Numbered from the stretch's first letter, positions 25,022-34,218 are shown. The stretch: 64,000 bases of DNA from Viridilinea sp964592425 (GCA_964592425.1 CAZQCG010000017.1:27506-91505); one strand, 5' to 3'. The notes: generated from the letters alone by a model not told the origin. Translations and numbers: made by a program.

Positions 25022-25971
25022 AGCTCACGCAGCACGCGCCGATAGACAGCAAGGCGCTCGCGGCGCAGCGTGGGGCGATGGCCAAGCAGCAGCTTCAGCC
25101 CTTCAAGCAGAATCATATAGCTGAAGCTGCTGCGCAGAAACCAGCGCAGCAGGCGGGCGGTACCCCAGCCGTAGCGCATCCGCGCCAGCAGGAGCCGGCT
25201 GCGGTTGAAGCTCACTTGCTGGCGGGCTGGCACCTGTGCGCTACTCCGCCCTTCGTGGTGGATAACGCTTGCCTCGGGTAGGTAGCAGATCGCCTGCCCC
25301 CCCCAGGCTGCCTGCAGGCGCGCCTGCCACTCCAGCTCTTCGCTGTAGAGAAAAAAGCGCTCGTCAAAGAGCCCGGCGCGGCGCACCGCTTCAGCCCGTA
25401 CCAGCAGGGCCGCCCCCACCAGCCAGTCCACTACCTGCGCCCGGTCGGTGGGCAGGTCGGCGCAGCGGTAGCGGCGTGCCCAGGGGTTGTCTGGCCAGCG
25501 CCGATCAAGCAGCGTGCTCTCCCAGAAGAGCGTCATACGGGTCGGCCAGCGCCGGCACGAAGGTTGCAGCGCCCCGTCGGTGTAGTGCAGCTGTGGCCCA
25601 ACGACCGCCAGGTCGGAGCGGGCCGCCAGTGCGTGTACCAGGCGCGGCAAGGCAGCGCCCTGCGGCTCAGTGTCCGGGTTGAGCAGCAGGATGAAGTCTA
25701 GAGCCGGGTCGTGGAGGACAAGCTGCAGGGCGAGGTTGTTGCCCGCGCCGAAGCCCCGGTTGGACGGGGCTATGATCACCTGCACATGGGGAAACTCGGC
25801 GTGCAGCATGGCAGGTGTGGCGTCGCTGCCGGCATTATCGACCACGATGATCGTCGTCGTGATGCCGCTGCCAGCCAGCGAGTGTTCAACCGCCTGCAGG
25901 CAGCGGCGCAGCAACTCGCGCACATTCCAGGCGACAATAATCACCGCCAGGGTAGGCGGTGTCACCAGCAC
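25018..25971 (-). CDS. Family 2 glycosyltransferase
   Basis: A 317-residue GT-A glycosyltransferase. It begins A-V-I-I-V-A-W-N-V, followed by I-I-V-V-D-N-A-G-S-D, N-R-G-F-G-A-G-N-N and L-L-L-N-P-D-T-E-P, the nucleotide and metal sites of GT2. G-L-F-D-E-R-F-F-L-Y-S-E-E-L-E-W carries the catalytic acid region. The pattern is closest to rhamnosyltransferase-like family members. The start overlaps the GH35 stop by 10 bp. Donor and acceptor are unknown. Confidence 0.88.
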   Translation of the reverse strand: MLVTPPTLAVIIVAWNVRELLRRCLQAVEHSLAGSGITTTIIVVDNAGSDATPAMLHAEFPHVQVIIAPSNRGFGAGNNLALQLVLHDPALDFILLLNPDTEPQGAALPRLVHALAARSDLAVVGPQLHYTDGALQPSCRRWPTRMTLFWESTLLDRRWPDNPWARRYRCADLPTDRAQVVDWLVGAALLVRAEAVRRAGLFDERFFLYSEELEWQARLQAAWGGQAICYLPEASVIHHEGRSSAQVPARQQVSFNRSRLLLARMRYGWGTARLLRWFLRSSFSYMILLEGLKLLLGHRPTLRRERLAVYRRVLREL

Positions 25972-28706
25972 AGTGTCACCTCGTCGGCGTGACCCTCCTC
26001 GGTGATGATCAGCAGTTCGTTGTGCGCTTCGAGCCAGGCGACGGGCAGTTTATAGTGCTCCTGTGGCCCGATCTGCCAGAAACGGGCCACTTCGTGCCCA
26101 TTCAGGCGGATGCGCCCTTTGCGTAAGCTGCCGACATGCAGAGCCAGGCGCGTCAGGCCGACGGGCAGATCGGAGCGGGCAAAGGCGGCGCGGTAGCATG
26201 CTGGCCCGCGCCCGTCAGACACCGGCAGGCCCGGACTGGCCCCGGCGCGGAAGCTCCAGCGGGCTGGCAGGGGCTGCTGCGGATCGTAGCTCACCAGGGT
26301 GGCCCGCCAGGGTGCGCCGCTGTAGCCTTGCAGGTGCAGGGCCAGCAGATTGAGCCCGGGGCGCAGGCGGTCGCTCAGGTCGGCTTTGATCAGCCCGCCG
26401 CTACGGTGGCGGCTGAAACGCTCGACCGCCTCACCATTGACGAAAAAGCCGCCCGCACTGCGATCACCGCTCAGATGGATCAGGTAACGTCGTCCGGGGC
26501 GGGCCTCGAACAGGCGCAGCAACCAGACCTCAGGCCCCTCGAAGGGGAAGTGGCCCAGATTGACTTCGGCGGCATCGGGGCGGAAGTTCCCCGGGCGTGC
26601 TGACGCGACCGCCTCACCGGCAAACTGCACCTCCTGCCAGAGAGCCGACCAGCCGGCGCAGAGATCTTCCTGCTCGCCGTCCAGGTAGAGTGTATCAAGC
26701 AGGCCCTTTGGCTCACCGAGCTTCATGCCATAGTTAAAGCGACCCAGATTATCAACCAGCAGGCGCAGGTCGTGGGTACCAGCGGGTAACTCGATCGGCA
26801 CAGTGTAACGTGGGCCATCAGGGTCAAGGCCAAGCACGCCACAAACTCCCCCATTGATCAAGAGTTGGGCCCGGTCGCTCAGCCAGGGCGCAACCAGGCG
26901 GGTGCTGAGGGGCGTCGTCAGGTGTAACTCGGCGCGGTACCAGCCATAGTCATAGGCCGCATTGAGCTGTTCGAGGGCTAACGGTCGCGCCAGGGGCCGC
27001 CAATCCTTCTGACTATCGGCCTCGATCAAGGCCAGGCGCAGCAGTGGCAGGTGCAGCCCGTCCAGCCAGGGGTGCGGCTCGTTATGGAGGACCTCGCTGG
27101 GGGACACGCCGTCCGGGTGGGCACCCGGGGTCGGTGGCTCGTAGAGCTCGGCCTGGGCCTGGGTGAGCAGGAGCAGGGTTAATGGACTGCCACCGGCACG
27201 CAGATCGAGCCGGGTAGGCGTGGCGCTGATCCAGTAGCGTAGGCGCAGGGTTGTCCCCGCGATGCGGCTCAGGTTGACGGGCAGCTCAGGGTTCAGCACC
27301 TCGAAGGTGGCTGGCGCACTAGCGGACTGCGTGGCAGTCAGGGCCAGTTCCAGCTCGCCAAGCTCGCCGGGCTGCCCATAGATCACCAGCGTATGTTCCC
27401 AGAAGCCCAGGATGCGCCCACTATGGCAGACCAGGCGCAGCTCAGGGGTGAGCGGCATGTGGGCAAAGATCGGGCGCAGGCTGGCTGGCTCAACCTCAAT
27501 GCTGAGGTGGCGCGGCGGTGCCTCAAGCCAGACCTGGTAGGTCGTACTCTCAAGACTGGGATTTTGTAGGAAGGTGGCCTGGAAATCGCGCCAGGGCGGG
27601 GGGGCCTCAGAGGCGGCGCGCACGGTACGGTAGGGCGCGGCAGCGGCCTCACTGCGCCCGCGCACCGCTGGCGGCCCGATCACGCGTAGGCCACCGGGCT
27701 GCGCATTGGCCAGGATGGTGGCAAGCTCAGCACCAAGGCTGGCCAGGAAGAGGTGATGTCGCCGGGCGACCAGGGCCTTGGCGCGTAGCTCGCCATACTC
27801 ACTGATGGGGGCATCATAGTCATAGCTGGCGCACATAAAGACCATGTCACCGCCAACCGTACGCCCGCCCCAGGGGCCAAAATTGGTGCCGCCAGCCCAC
27901 ATCCAGTGCGAAAAGCCAGCCGCACCGACAGCCAGCAGCTGGTGCAGGGTCAGATCAAGGCGTGCTGGCGTCTTGCGCGTCTGCCGGCTGGTGCCCCAGC
28001 TATCAAACCAACCGCTCCACAGCTCGCTGACGATCATCGGATTGGCAGGCCAGAGCGCCCTTGACTGCACCAGCTTCTCAGCGATGCCACTCCAGCCATT
28101 GCGCAGCTCAGCCCAGGCCGGGGTCGCGCCCATACAGGTATACTGAGGCACCTCAATCCCGCGTGTACTTACGGCGGCGGCGAGGCTTTGCTGGTGGCTA
28201 TCGTGGCCATAGACACCCGAGGCCCAGTGTTCATTCTCGATCTGGCAAAGGATGACCGGGCCGCCGTGGGTATACTGGCGGGGCGCAATAATCGGCAGCA
28301 GGGTATCGAACCAGCGCTCGATTGCTGTCAGGTAGTGTTTATCATCAACCCGCAGGCGGATACCGGGCTCGGCGGTGAGCCAGGCCGGCAGGCCGCCATT
28401 CTCCCATTCGGCGCAGATATACGGGCCGGGACGCACAATCACCTTGAGGCCCAGCTCGGCGCAGAGGTCAAGAAAGGCGGCCAGATCAGCCTCAGCGGCG
28501 AAATCAAACTGGCCGGGGCGCGGCTCATGGCGGTTCCAGGGGATGACCGTATCGATCGTATTGAGCCCGGCCCAGCGCGCCTGGCGCAGCAGCGCACGCC
28601 ATTCGGCGCGTGGCCAGCGAAAATAGTGTACACAGCCAGCCAGCAGGTAGAAGGGTCGGTCATCAAGCCTCAACCCAGTGCGCTCGAGACTCACCGTGTG
28701 TGCCAC
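25962..28706 (-). CDS. GH35 beta-galactosidase
   Basis: About 914 residues. The N-terminal barrel has G-C-V-H-Y-F-R-W-P-R-A-E-W, T-V-I-P-W-N-R-H-E-P and R-P-G-P-Y-I-C-A-E-W-E-N-G-G-L-P. The likely acid/base Glu is in Q-I-E-N-E-H and the nucleophile Glu in V-S-E-L-W-S-G-W-F-D. Two jelly-roll domains follow in the C-terminal half. GTG 28706 was chosen as start because GAGGAG stands six bases upstream; ATG 28727 is the alternative. No signal peptide is seen, so it may act in the cytoplasm. It is coupled to the downstream glycosyltransferase. Confidence 0.9.
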   Translation of the reverse strand: MAHTVSLERTGLRLDDRPFYLLAGCVHYFRWPRAEWRALLRQARWAGLNTIDTVIPWNRHEPRPGQFDFAAEADLAAFLDLCAELGLKVIVRPGPYICAEWENGGLPAWLTAEPGIRLRVDDKHYLTAIERWFDTLLPIIAPRQYTHGGPVILCQIENEHWASGVYGHDSHQQSLAAAVSTRGIEVPQYTCMGATPAWAELRNGWSGIAEKLVQSRALWPANPMIVSELWSGWFDSWGTSRQTRKTPARLDLTLHQLLAVGAAGFSHWMWAGGTNFGPWGGRTVGGDMVFMCASYDYDAPISEYGELRAKALVARRHHLFLASLGAELATILANAQPGGLRVIGPPAVRGRSEAAAAPYRTVRAASEAPPPWRDFQATFLQNPSLESTTYQVWLEAPPRHLSIEVEPASLRPIFAHMPLTPELRLVCHSGRILGFWEHTLVIYGQPGELGELELALTATQSASAPATFEVLNPELPVNLSRIAGTTLRLRYWISATPTRLDLRAGGSPLTLLLLTQAQAELYEPPTPGAHPDGVSPSEVLHNEPHPWLDGLHLPLLRLALIEADSQKDWRPLARPLALEQLNAAYDYGWYRAELHLTTPLSTRLVAPWLSDRAQLLINGGVCGVLGLDPDGPRYTVPIELPAGTHDLRLLVDNLGRFNYGMKLGEPKGLLDTLYLDGEQEDLCAGWSALWQEVQFAGEAVASARPGNFRPDAAEVNLGHFPFEGPEVWLLRLFEARPGRRYLIHLSGDRSAGGFFVNGEAVERFSRHRSGGLIKADLSDRLRPGLNLLALHLQGYSGAPWRATLVSYDPQQPLPARWSFRAGASPGLPVSDGRGPACYRAAFARSDLPVGLTRLALHVGSLRKGRIRLNGHEVARFWQIGPQEHYKLPVAWLEAHNELLIITEEGHADEVTLCW

Positions 28707-28756
28707 GCTGCACTCCTCGCGGGCCATCCCGCAGTTGCCCGCTGAACCCTTGTCGT

Positions 28757-29437
28757 CTATGGGCGCTCAACCGTCAGGTTATCAAAACAAGCCGGCGAAC
28801 CCCAGCTGCGAAAGCCGATCCCACCAGAGGTATAGGTATTGTCACGGGTCTGCAAGACCTGCTGACCATCAATAAATGCAGTAAAGGTGTCGCCCTTGAC
28901 TTCGAGGCGCACCTGGCGATTAACATTGTACCAATTGTAGTTCGGCATTTGGACAAAGGCAATGGGAACAGCTATTTCTTTGCCGTTCACCCATTTGCGT
29001 ATCAAGAATCCACCTGGATAATAGCCGCGATCATACTGGAAGCTATAGCCATTAAAATTGTTGGTGCCTCCCGAGTCGCGGAAAAAGATGCCATAGCCGT
29101 TGCCACTCGTCATGTTGGCGGTACCAACATTGATGGCGTAGTCACTGCGATCAAGCGGGCGATAGATGCGGCTCCCGCCGCCCGGCGTACAGAGTTGGCC
29201 ACTGGTATTGTTCCACTTACCGCCAAGGATCTGCCAGTCGCTGATATCGCTAAAATCTTCGCTCAGCAAGGTGCTACAGCCAGCGCCGAGCCCCTCGGCG
29301 GCGTGGCATAAGGCATCACGCACGCCCTCACCGGCCAGCATAAAGCTACCGATGCCCACCAGGGCCACAAGACCAATGATCAGGGCGATTTCGACGGCCG
29401 ATTGGCCAGGGCGAGCAGAATGAAGCCTGGTGGCCAT
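28757..29437 (-). CDS. Prepilin-like protein with C-terminal LamG/DUF1080-like domain
   Basis: About 226 residues from ATG 29437. The N-terminus reads A-R-P-G-Q-S-A-V-E then I-A-L-I-I-G-L-V-A-L. That is Gly at -1, Glu at +5 and a hydrophobic helix, the class III (type IV/Flp) prepilin cleavage signature. After a Cys-containing linker the rest (from L-L-S-E-D-F-S-D) resembles a concanavalin-like sandwich of the LamG/DUF1080 type (F-R-D-S-G-G-T-N-N-F-N-G-Y, V-R-L-E-V-K-G-D). It is likely a minor or adhesive pilin, or a secreted binding protein using that export path. No pilus assembly gene is nearby. Confidence 0.65.
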   Translation of the reverse strand: MATRLHSARPGQSAVEIALIIGLVALVGIGSFMLAGEGVRDALCHAAEGLGAGCSTLLSEDFSDISDWQILGGKWNNTSGQLCTPGGGSRIYRPLDRSDYAINVGTANMTSGNGYGIFFRDSGGTNNFNGYSFQYDRGYYPGGFLIRKWVNGKEIAVPIAFVQMPNYNWYNVNRQVRLEVKGDTFTAFIDGQQVLQTRDNTYTSGGIGFRSWGSPACFDNLTVERP

Positions 29438-29465
29438 GGGCGTACTCCGGGTTTTACGTTTAGCT

Positions 29466-30296
29466 TCATCCTCCAAGCAGAACAGCGATACCAATCGCGA
29501 TCAACGCACCAGCGACCGAACTGAGCAGGTTGACCATATCGTTGTTGAGCCAGGGCCAGCCACGCACAAAGGTATTGGGTCGTCCATCGCGGGCGACCGT
29601 GCGCTCGGTCTCGCGGCCGTCGGGATAGGCATAGATGGCCTGTACCGTTGCGCCAAGCCAGCTATCGATCAGGGCACCGCTCAGTCCGCCGACCAGGGCG
29701 GCTGGCAGCACCCACCAGGTTGTGGCAGCAGGCGCACCCTCAAGTACCAGCAGCACAAAGAGGATCAGGCCAATCAAGATCGCCCCTACCCCGGCGGCAG
29801 AGGTGCCAACCAGGGTAACCCCGCCGGATGTGCCTGGCTCGACCGGACGCCCGGTGGTGATCAGGCGTGGCTTGTGCGGGCTGAGCACACCAAGCTCAGT
29901 GGCCCAGGTATCGGCAGTCACCGTGGCCATCAGGCCGACAAAAGCGGCCAGCAGGGCGGTGGGGCGCCCGGCGAAGGCATAGGCCACGGCACAGAGGGCC
30001 CCGAGACCACCGTTGGCCATCGCCTGCCACATGTCGCGCCGGCCACCCTTGGAGAACTTTTCCGCCGCCCGGCGCTCCTTCACCGACTCTTTGTAGTGTG
30101 AAAGCAGGCTACTGGTGACGAAAAAGGCGATCAGGGTCAAACCCCAGGACCAACCACCGAAGCCGAAGGTCAGTGTGCCGACAATCACGGCGCCGAACCA
30201 GCCACTGGGGCTCAACGAACGACGCCAGTAGGCCAGTCCACCGATGGCGGTACTGAGCATCAGGCCCAGACCAAGCTGCGAGAGATCCATGTTCAT
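29466..30296 (-). CDS. DUF92 integral membrane protein
   Basis: A 276-residue protein with about seven membrane segments. The family region is L-S-P-S-G-W-F-G-A-V-I-V-G and K-G-G-R-R-D-M-W-Q-A-M-A-N-G-G, then T-A-D-T-W-A-T-E-L-G and P-G-T-S-G-G-V-T-L-V-G-T-S-A. This is DUF92 (TIGR00297). The plant member VTE6 and a cyanobacterial homolog act as phytyl-phosphate kinases in phytol recycling. A prenyl-phosphate kinase role would fit the homogentisate prenyltransferase at 3786, but that is inference. Confidence 0.85.
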   Translation of the reverse strand: MNMDLSQLGLGLMLSTAIGGLAYWRRSLSPSGWFGAVIVGTLTFGFGGWSWGLTLIAFFVTSSLLSHYKESVKERRAAEKFSKGGRRDMWQAMANGGLGALCAVAYAFAGRPTALLAAFVGLMATVTADTWATELGVLSPHKPRLITTGRPVEPGTSGGVTLVGTSAAGVGAILIGLILFVLLVLEGAPAATTWWVLPAALVGGLSGALIDSWLGATVQAIYAYPDGRETERTVARDGRPNTFVRGWPWLNNDMVNLLSSVAGALIAIGIAVLLGG

Positions 30297-30385
30297 GGGC
30301 GTATCCGGCTACTGGATGAGCCCACATGCACAGGCGATGCACCGGGTGCTGCGAGCTACGCGGAGAGGAGGACGAGCTACCAGAT

Positions 30386-30421
30386 AACAAAAACGGGGTG
30401 TCGCTACTGCGACACCCCGCG
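30386..30421 (-). terminator. Rho-independent terminator after the SRPBCC gene
   Basis: CGGGGTGTCGC (30394-30404), loop of four, GCGACACCCCG (30409-30419). Read on the reverse strand the stem is followed by TTTTTGTT, the classic terminator tail. It lies 24 bp after the end of the SRPBCC gene on that strand. Confidence 0.88.
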
Positions 30422-30442
30422 ATTATACCAGAGGTAAGCGGC

Positions 30443-30922
30443 TCAGGCGGCAATCGCCTGCTCGTGCACTTCCTGGCCCTTTGTCCGGTCTTGAATGGCC
30501 CGCAGGGCCGTATCAAGCTCGGCACCAAGCATATCGGCAACCTGCTGGGTCGGCACAAAGGCGGCCATTGGCCCGAGCAGCGGGGCCAGGTTGAGGCTCA
30601 TTGTCGCCTGCACCTCGGCTCCGTTAATCGCCTGGGAGAGCACCCAGCGTGTCTCGACCGGCACGGGTGTACGTACCGTGAAGAGGATCTCCTGGTTATC
30701 GACCCAGGTCAGATCGCCCTCACAGCGAATCGAACCGAAGATGCCACCCATACTCATATGGGTTACCAGGCGCGCTTTGCGGTTGACCATATCACGGCTG
30801 AGCATTTCGACCTTCTGCACACGGGGCAACAGCTGGCCAACGCTCTCGGGATCTGAGAGAGCGGCAAAGATAGCCTCGGGCGTCGTCTGCTCGATATGCG
30901 TCCGCCGGGTCACCTTGATCAT
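30443..30922 (-). CDS. SRPBCC/START-like ligand-binding protein
   Basis: A 159-residue protein: I-E-Q-T-T-P-E-A-I-F-A-A-L-S-D-P-E-S-V-G-Q-L-L-P at the start matches the polyketide-cyclase/CoxG-type SRPBCC fold. These bind hydrophobic ligands or assist cofactor assembly. It has a consensus promoter, palindromic sites and a terminator of its own, so it is a regulated single-gene unit. The ligand is unknown. Confidence 0.72.
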   Translation of the reverse strand: MIKVTRRTHIEQTTPEAIFAALSDPESVGQLLPRVQKVEMLSRDMVNRKARLVTHMSMGGIFGSIRCEGDLTWVDNQEILFTVRTPVPVETRWVLSQAINGAEVQATMSLNLAPLLGPMAAFVPTQQVADMLGAELDTALRAIQDRTKGQEVHEQAIAA

Positions 30923-30951
30923 TTACGCGCTCCTCTCGGCTTAGCCTGGTC

Positions 30952-30999
30952 TGTGCATCTGCACAACCTTGTGCATCTTTATGCCCACCCTTTGCACAA
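30952..30999. promoter_or_regulatory. Cluster of TGTGCA/TGCACA half-sites
   Basis: GTGCA-tc-TGCAC (30953-30964), TTGTGCA (30969-30975) and TGCACAA (30993-30999) give four half-sites of one motif in 48 bp. They occupy the start of transcription and leader of the SRPBCC gene, where a bound repressor would block transcription. The protein is not identified. Confidence 0.55.
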
Positions 31000-31003
31000 G
31001 TTG

Positions 31004-31032
31004 AGTATACAACCTTTCACCTGGGTTGTCAA
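31004..31032 (-). promoter_or_regulatory. Consensus sigma-70 promoter of the SRPBCC gene
   Basis: On the reverse strand TTGACA (31032-31027), exactly 17 bp, then TATACT (31009-31004). This is nearly the textbook housekeeping promoter. The gene start lies about 80 bp downstream with the TGTGCA cluster between. Confidence 0.8.
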
Positions 31033-31131
31033 TCCTTCAATCCGGGAATTGTCGTGGTAGGATGCAAATTGGTGAGAGGGCCGTAGGCTCGCCCCTGAGA
31101 TCCTACCCGTTGCTACCGTGGAGTGTGTACT

Positions 31132-32289
31132 ATGTCGGAACCGTTGTTAAGTGAAGCACCGGGCCGTCCCTTCAATCTGCGCTACTTTGGCCTGGGTGCT
31201 CTGGTCTTTGGGATGCTCTTTGTAGCCGGGAGCATGCTCGGCGGCGAGATCGGTAGCCTGATGCTGGCGAGCGTCAATGCGCTGCCCTTTGCTCTGCTAG
31301 CGGTGCTGGCCTATCTGGCCACGCCCCAGCCGAACTGGGCCTGGGTGGCCACCGGCCTCTGGCTGGCACTGATGGTCGGTGGGGCCAGTTTTGCCACGAT
31401 CAGCCTGAGTCTTGCCGCCTTGCTTCAGGGCCAGGCCGGCCCAGAGGCCCTGGCTGGCCTGGCCCGCAGCGACTGGCTCCGCCTGGGGCTCGTGCTGCTG
31501 GGCACCCTGGCTGGTATTGCTATGGGCGGACTGCTGCTGCTGCCTGCTCTGCGGCGCGTGCTCGCCCGCCGCCTGCCGTTTGAGGCCGACTCGTTTGTGC
31601 ATACCACTGCCCTGGTGACGGTGGTAACGATCGGGCTGATCTGTAGTGTGCCGCTGCTGGTATTGGGTGCGCCGCCGCTGCTGGCCCTGGTCGATCAACT
31701 TTCAGGTACCGCCAATGGGCGTGACGACGGCGGCCAGTTGCGCGATACGCTCTACGGCCTGATCTGGACGATTCCCGCTGCCATCCTCGCCGTCGGCTTT
31801 GGGATCAGGCGCAGTTTGCCTGCGGCCCTGGCCCGTCTGGGCCTGGTACGCCCGAGTCTGCGTCAGATTGGCATCGGCATCGGGGTGGCCCTGCTGCTGG
31901 CCGGGGCTGTGCAACTGCTTGGCATTGCCAGCGACTGGCTCTGGGGGCAACTGGGCTGGCCGACTACCGATACCGAAGCCTTTGGTGAACTGCTGGCCTA
32001 TGCGATCAACCCGCTGGGCGCAGTGGTGATTGGTGTCTCGGCGGGGCTCGGTGAAGAGCTAGCGGTGCGTGGGGTGCTCCAGCCGCGCCTGGGCCTGCTG
32101 CTCTCCAACCTCTTCTTTGTCAGCCTGCACGCCTTGCAGTATAGTTGGGACGCCCTGCTAATCGTCTTTGTGGTTGGCCTGGTCTGCGGGCTGGTGCGTG
32201 CACGGAGTAATACTTCCACGGCGGCGATCGTCCATGGAGTCTACAATTTCACCCTAATCATGCTTGCGAGTCTGGGGCCTGGGTGGTGA
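31132..32289 (+). CDS. CPBP-family intramembrane protease (CAAX-like)
   Basis: A 385-residue protein from ATG 31132 with about ten membrane segments. The C-terminal region holds G-L-G-E-E-L-A-V-R-G-V-L-Q-P-R, the E-E-x-x-x-R motif, then F-V-S-L-H-A and A-A-I-V-H-G-V-Y-N, the metal-like His motifs of CPBP/Rce1 glutamic proteases. Bacterial members are linked with bacteriocin processing or immunity and with membrane protein turnover; the substrate is unknown. It is divergent from the SRPBCC gene. Confidence 0.85.
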   Translation: MSEPLLSEAPGRPFNLRYFGLGALVFGMLFVAGSMLGGEIGSLMLASVNALPFALLAVLAYLATPQPNWAWVATGLWLALMVGGASFATISLSLAALLQGQAGPEALAGLARSDWLRLGLVLLGTLAGIAMGGLLLLPALRRVLARRLPFEADSFVHTTALVTVVTIGLICSVPLLVLGAPPLLALVDQLSGTANGRDDGGQLRDTLYGLIWTIPAAILAVGFGIRRSLPAALARLGLVRPSLRQIGIGIGVALLLAGAVQLLGIASDWLWGQLGWPTTDTEAFGELLAYAINPLGAVVIGVSAGLGEELAVRGVLQPRLGLLLSNLFFVSLHALQYSWDALLIVFVVGLVCGLVRARSNTSTAAIVHGVYNFTLIMLASLGPGW

Positions 32290-32358
32290 TCAACCCTCAG
32301 TATACTGAATGGTTACCGTTTGCCGCCTGTCGTGAGTAGAAACCGGAGTAGCTTGTCG

Positions 32359-34218
32359 ATGACCACGACCACAACAACGCCTGCTGGACGGATCGATTAC
32401 GCCGCCACCCTTGATCAGCGCAGCAAGATGGTTATTCTGGCTGGCGTGCTGTTGAGCCTCTTCCTCTCGTCCCTCGACCAGACCATTGTCTCAACTGCTC
32501 TACCGCGTATCATTGCCGACCTGCGTGGCATCGCCCTGCTGGCCTGGGTCTCTACCAGTTACCTGCTGGCCTCGACGGCGATGGTGCCGATCTACGGCAA
32601 ACTCTCGGACATTTACGGGCGTAAGATCATCCTGCTCTTTGGGATCACAATCTTCCTGATCGGCTCGGTGCTGTGCGGTCTCGCCGTCACGATGCTGCAG
32701 TTGGTGATCTTCCGCGGTGTGCAGGGCTTCGGCGCAGCTGCGCTCACCTCCTCCGCTTTTGCCATTCCTGCCGACCTCTTCGCACCTGCTGAGCGTGCGC
32801 GCTACATGGGTCTCTTCGGTGCAGTCTTCGGCATCGCCAGCGTGGTTGGTCCTTTCATCGGCGGCCTGTTGACTGACTACCTCAGCTGGCACTGGATCTT
32901 TTTTGTCAACCTGCCGATCGGCCTGGTGGCGATGGCTTTTATTGCCCTGAAGCTGCCCCGTTTGCATAGTGGTCTGCGTCCGAAGATCGACTATGCCGGT
33001 GCCGCAACCCTGTTGCTAGCCGTGGTGCCGCTGCTCCTGGCGCTGACCTTCGATAAGCAGCAGCATGCCTGGACCTCGCCGCTCATTCTGGGTCTGCTGG
33101 CCCTGAGTGGGGTTGGTCTGGCGCTCTTTCTCTTCATCGAGCAGCGGGTCGAATCGCCGATTCTGCCGCTGCACCTCTTCCGCATCCGCACCTTCACGCT
33201 CACCTCGTTGATCGGCGTGAGTGTGGGCGCAACCCTCTTCGCGGCAATCTTTTTCCTCTCGCTCTATCTGGTGAATGTGCTTGGGGTCAGTGCCACCGAA
33301 GCCGGCACTACCCTCATCCCGCTGACGCTCAGTCTGGTCGCTGGCTCGCTGATCTCTGCACAGATCGTCCAGCGCACCGGGCGCTATAAGCTGATCATCA
33401 TCAGCGGTATGGCGATCATTGTGCTGGCCCTCTGGTGGCTGACGATGCTGACGCCAGAGACATCGATCTGGATGGTGCGCCTGCGGATGATCGTGCTGGG
33501 CCTGGGCCTGGGCCCGGCGCTGCCTATGCTAAACCTGGCTATGCAGAATGCCGTGCCGCGTGAAGATGTGGGTGTGGCCACAGGTAGCCGCCAGTTCTTC
33601 CAGCAGATCGGCCAGGTCGTTGGCTCCGCTGCCTTCGGTGCCGTTTTAACCTCGACGCTCACGGTGGCGCTGGCCGCTCATCTGGCACCGATCCAGGCCC
33701 AGTTGCCGCCCGCCCTGGCGGCCCGACTTGACCCGACGGCTCTGCGCAACGGTGCTGCGATGGGTGGCGAGGGTGCGCCGGGTCAGCCTGGTGATCCGAG
33801 TGCCGCTATCACGCAGGCGATCAGTGATAGCTTTGCTGCGCAGCGTGATCTGCTAACCCGCGCGATTGGTGCGGGCGACCCTGAGGCGATCGCTACGCTC
33901 CAGGCCGATCCGCAGAGCCCTGCCGCGCTCGTAGAGATGCTGGGCACGGTCGAGATGCTGCCTGCTGCGGCCCGTGAGCAGGCTCTCCAGCAGGTGCTGT
34001 CTGGCCTTGATCAGGCTGAGGCCGAAGCACTGGCGCAGGGCCAGGATCTTGGTGCACAGATCAGCGCTGCGATCAAGCGCTCCTTCACCGATAGCATCAC
34101 CGCGATCTACCGCTACGCGATCTGGCTGGCCATCTTTGGCCTGGTGCTGGCACTCTTCTTGCCCGAGTTGCCCCTGCGCAAGAGCCACCAGCATGAACCA
34201 GTTATACCAACCGAGTAG
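32359..34218 (+). CDS. MFS multidrug exporter, DHA2 (EmrB/QacA) family
   Basis: A 619-residue transporter from ATG 32359. L-D-Q-T-I-V-S-T-A-L-P-R-I follows the first membrane helix, then Y-G-K-L-S-D-I-Y-G-R-K (motif A); 14 helices are expected. Between the last two helices lies an unusually long hydrophilic segment (about 130 residues, A-H-L-A-P-I to S-F-T-D-S) rich in Ala, Gln and acidic residues, longer than the usual extracellular loop there. It should export drugs or metabolites by proton antiport. Confidence 0.9.
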   Translation: MTTTTTTPAGRIDYAATLDQRSKMVILAGVLLSLFLSSLDQTIVSTALPRIIADLRGIALLAWVSTSYLLASTAMVPIYGKLSDIYGRKIILLFGITIFLIGSVLCGLAVTMLQLVIFRGVQGFGAAALTSSAFAIPADLFAPAERARYMGLFGAVFGIASVVGPFIGGLLTDYLSWHWIFFVNLPIGLVAMAFIALKLPRLHSGLRPKIDYAGAATLLLAVVPLLLALTFDKQQHAWTSPLILGLLALSGVGLALFLFIEQRVESPILPLHLFRIRTFTLTSLIGVSVGATLFAAIFFLSLYLVNVLGVSATEAGTTLIPLTLSLVAGSLISAQIVQRTGRYKLIIISGMAIIVLALWWLTMLTPETSIWMVRLRMIVLGLGLGPALPMLNLAMQNAVPREDVGVATGSRQFFQQIGQVVGSAAFGAVLTSTLTVALAAHLAPIQAQLPPALAARLDPTALRNGAAMGGEGAPGQPGDPSAAITQAISDSFAAQRDLLTRAIGAGDPEAIATLQADPQSPAALVEMLGTVEMLPAAAREQALQQVLSGLDQAEAEALAQGQDLGAQISAAIKRSFTDSITAIYRYAIWLAIFGLVLALFLPELPLRKSHQHEPVIPTE

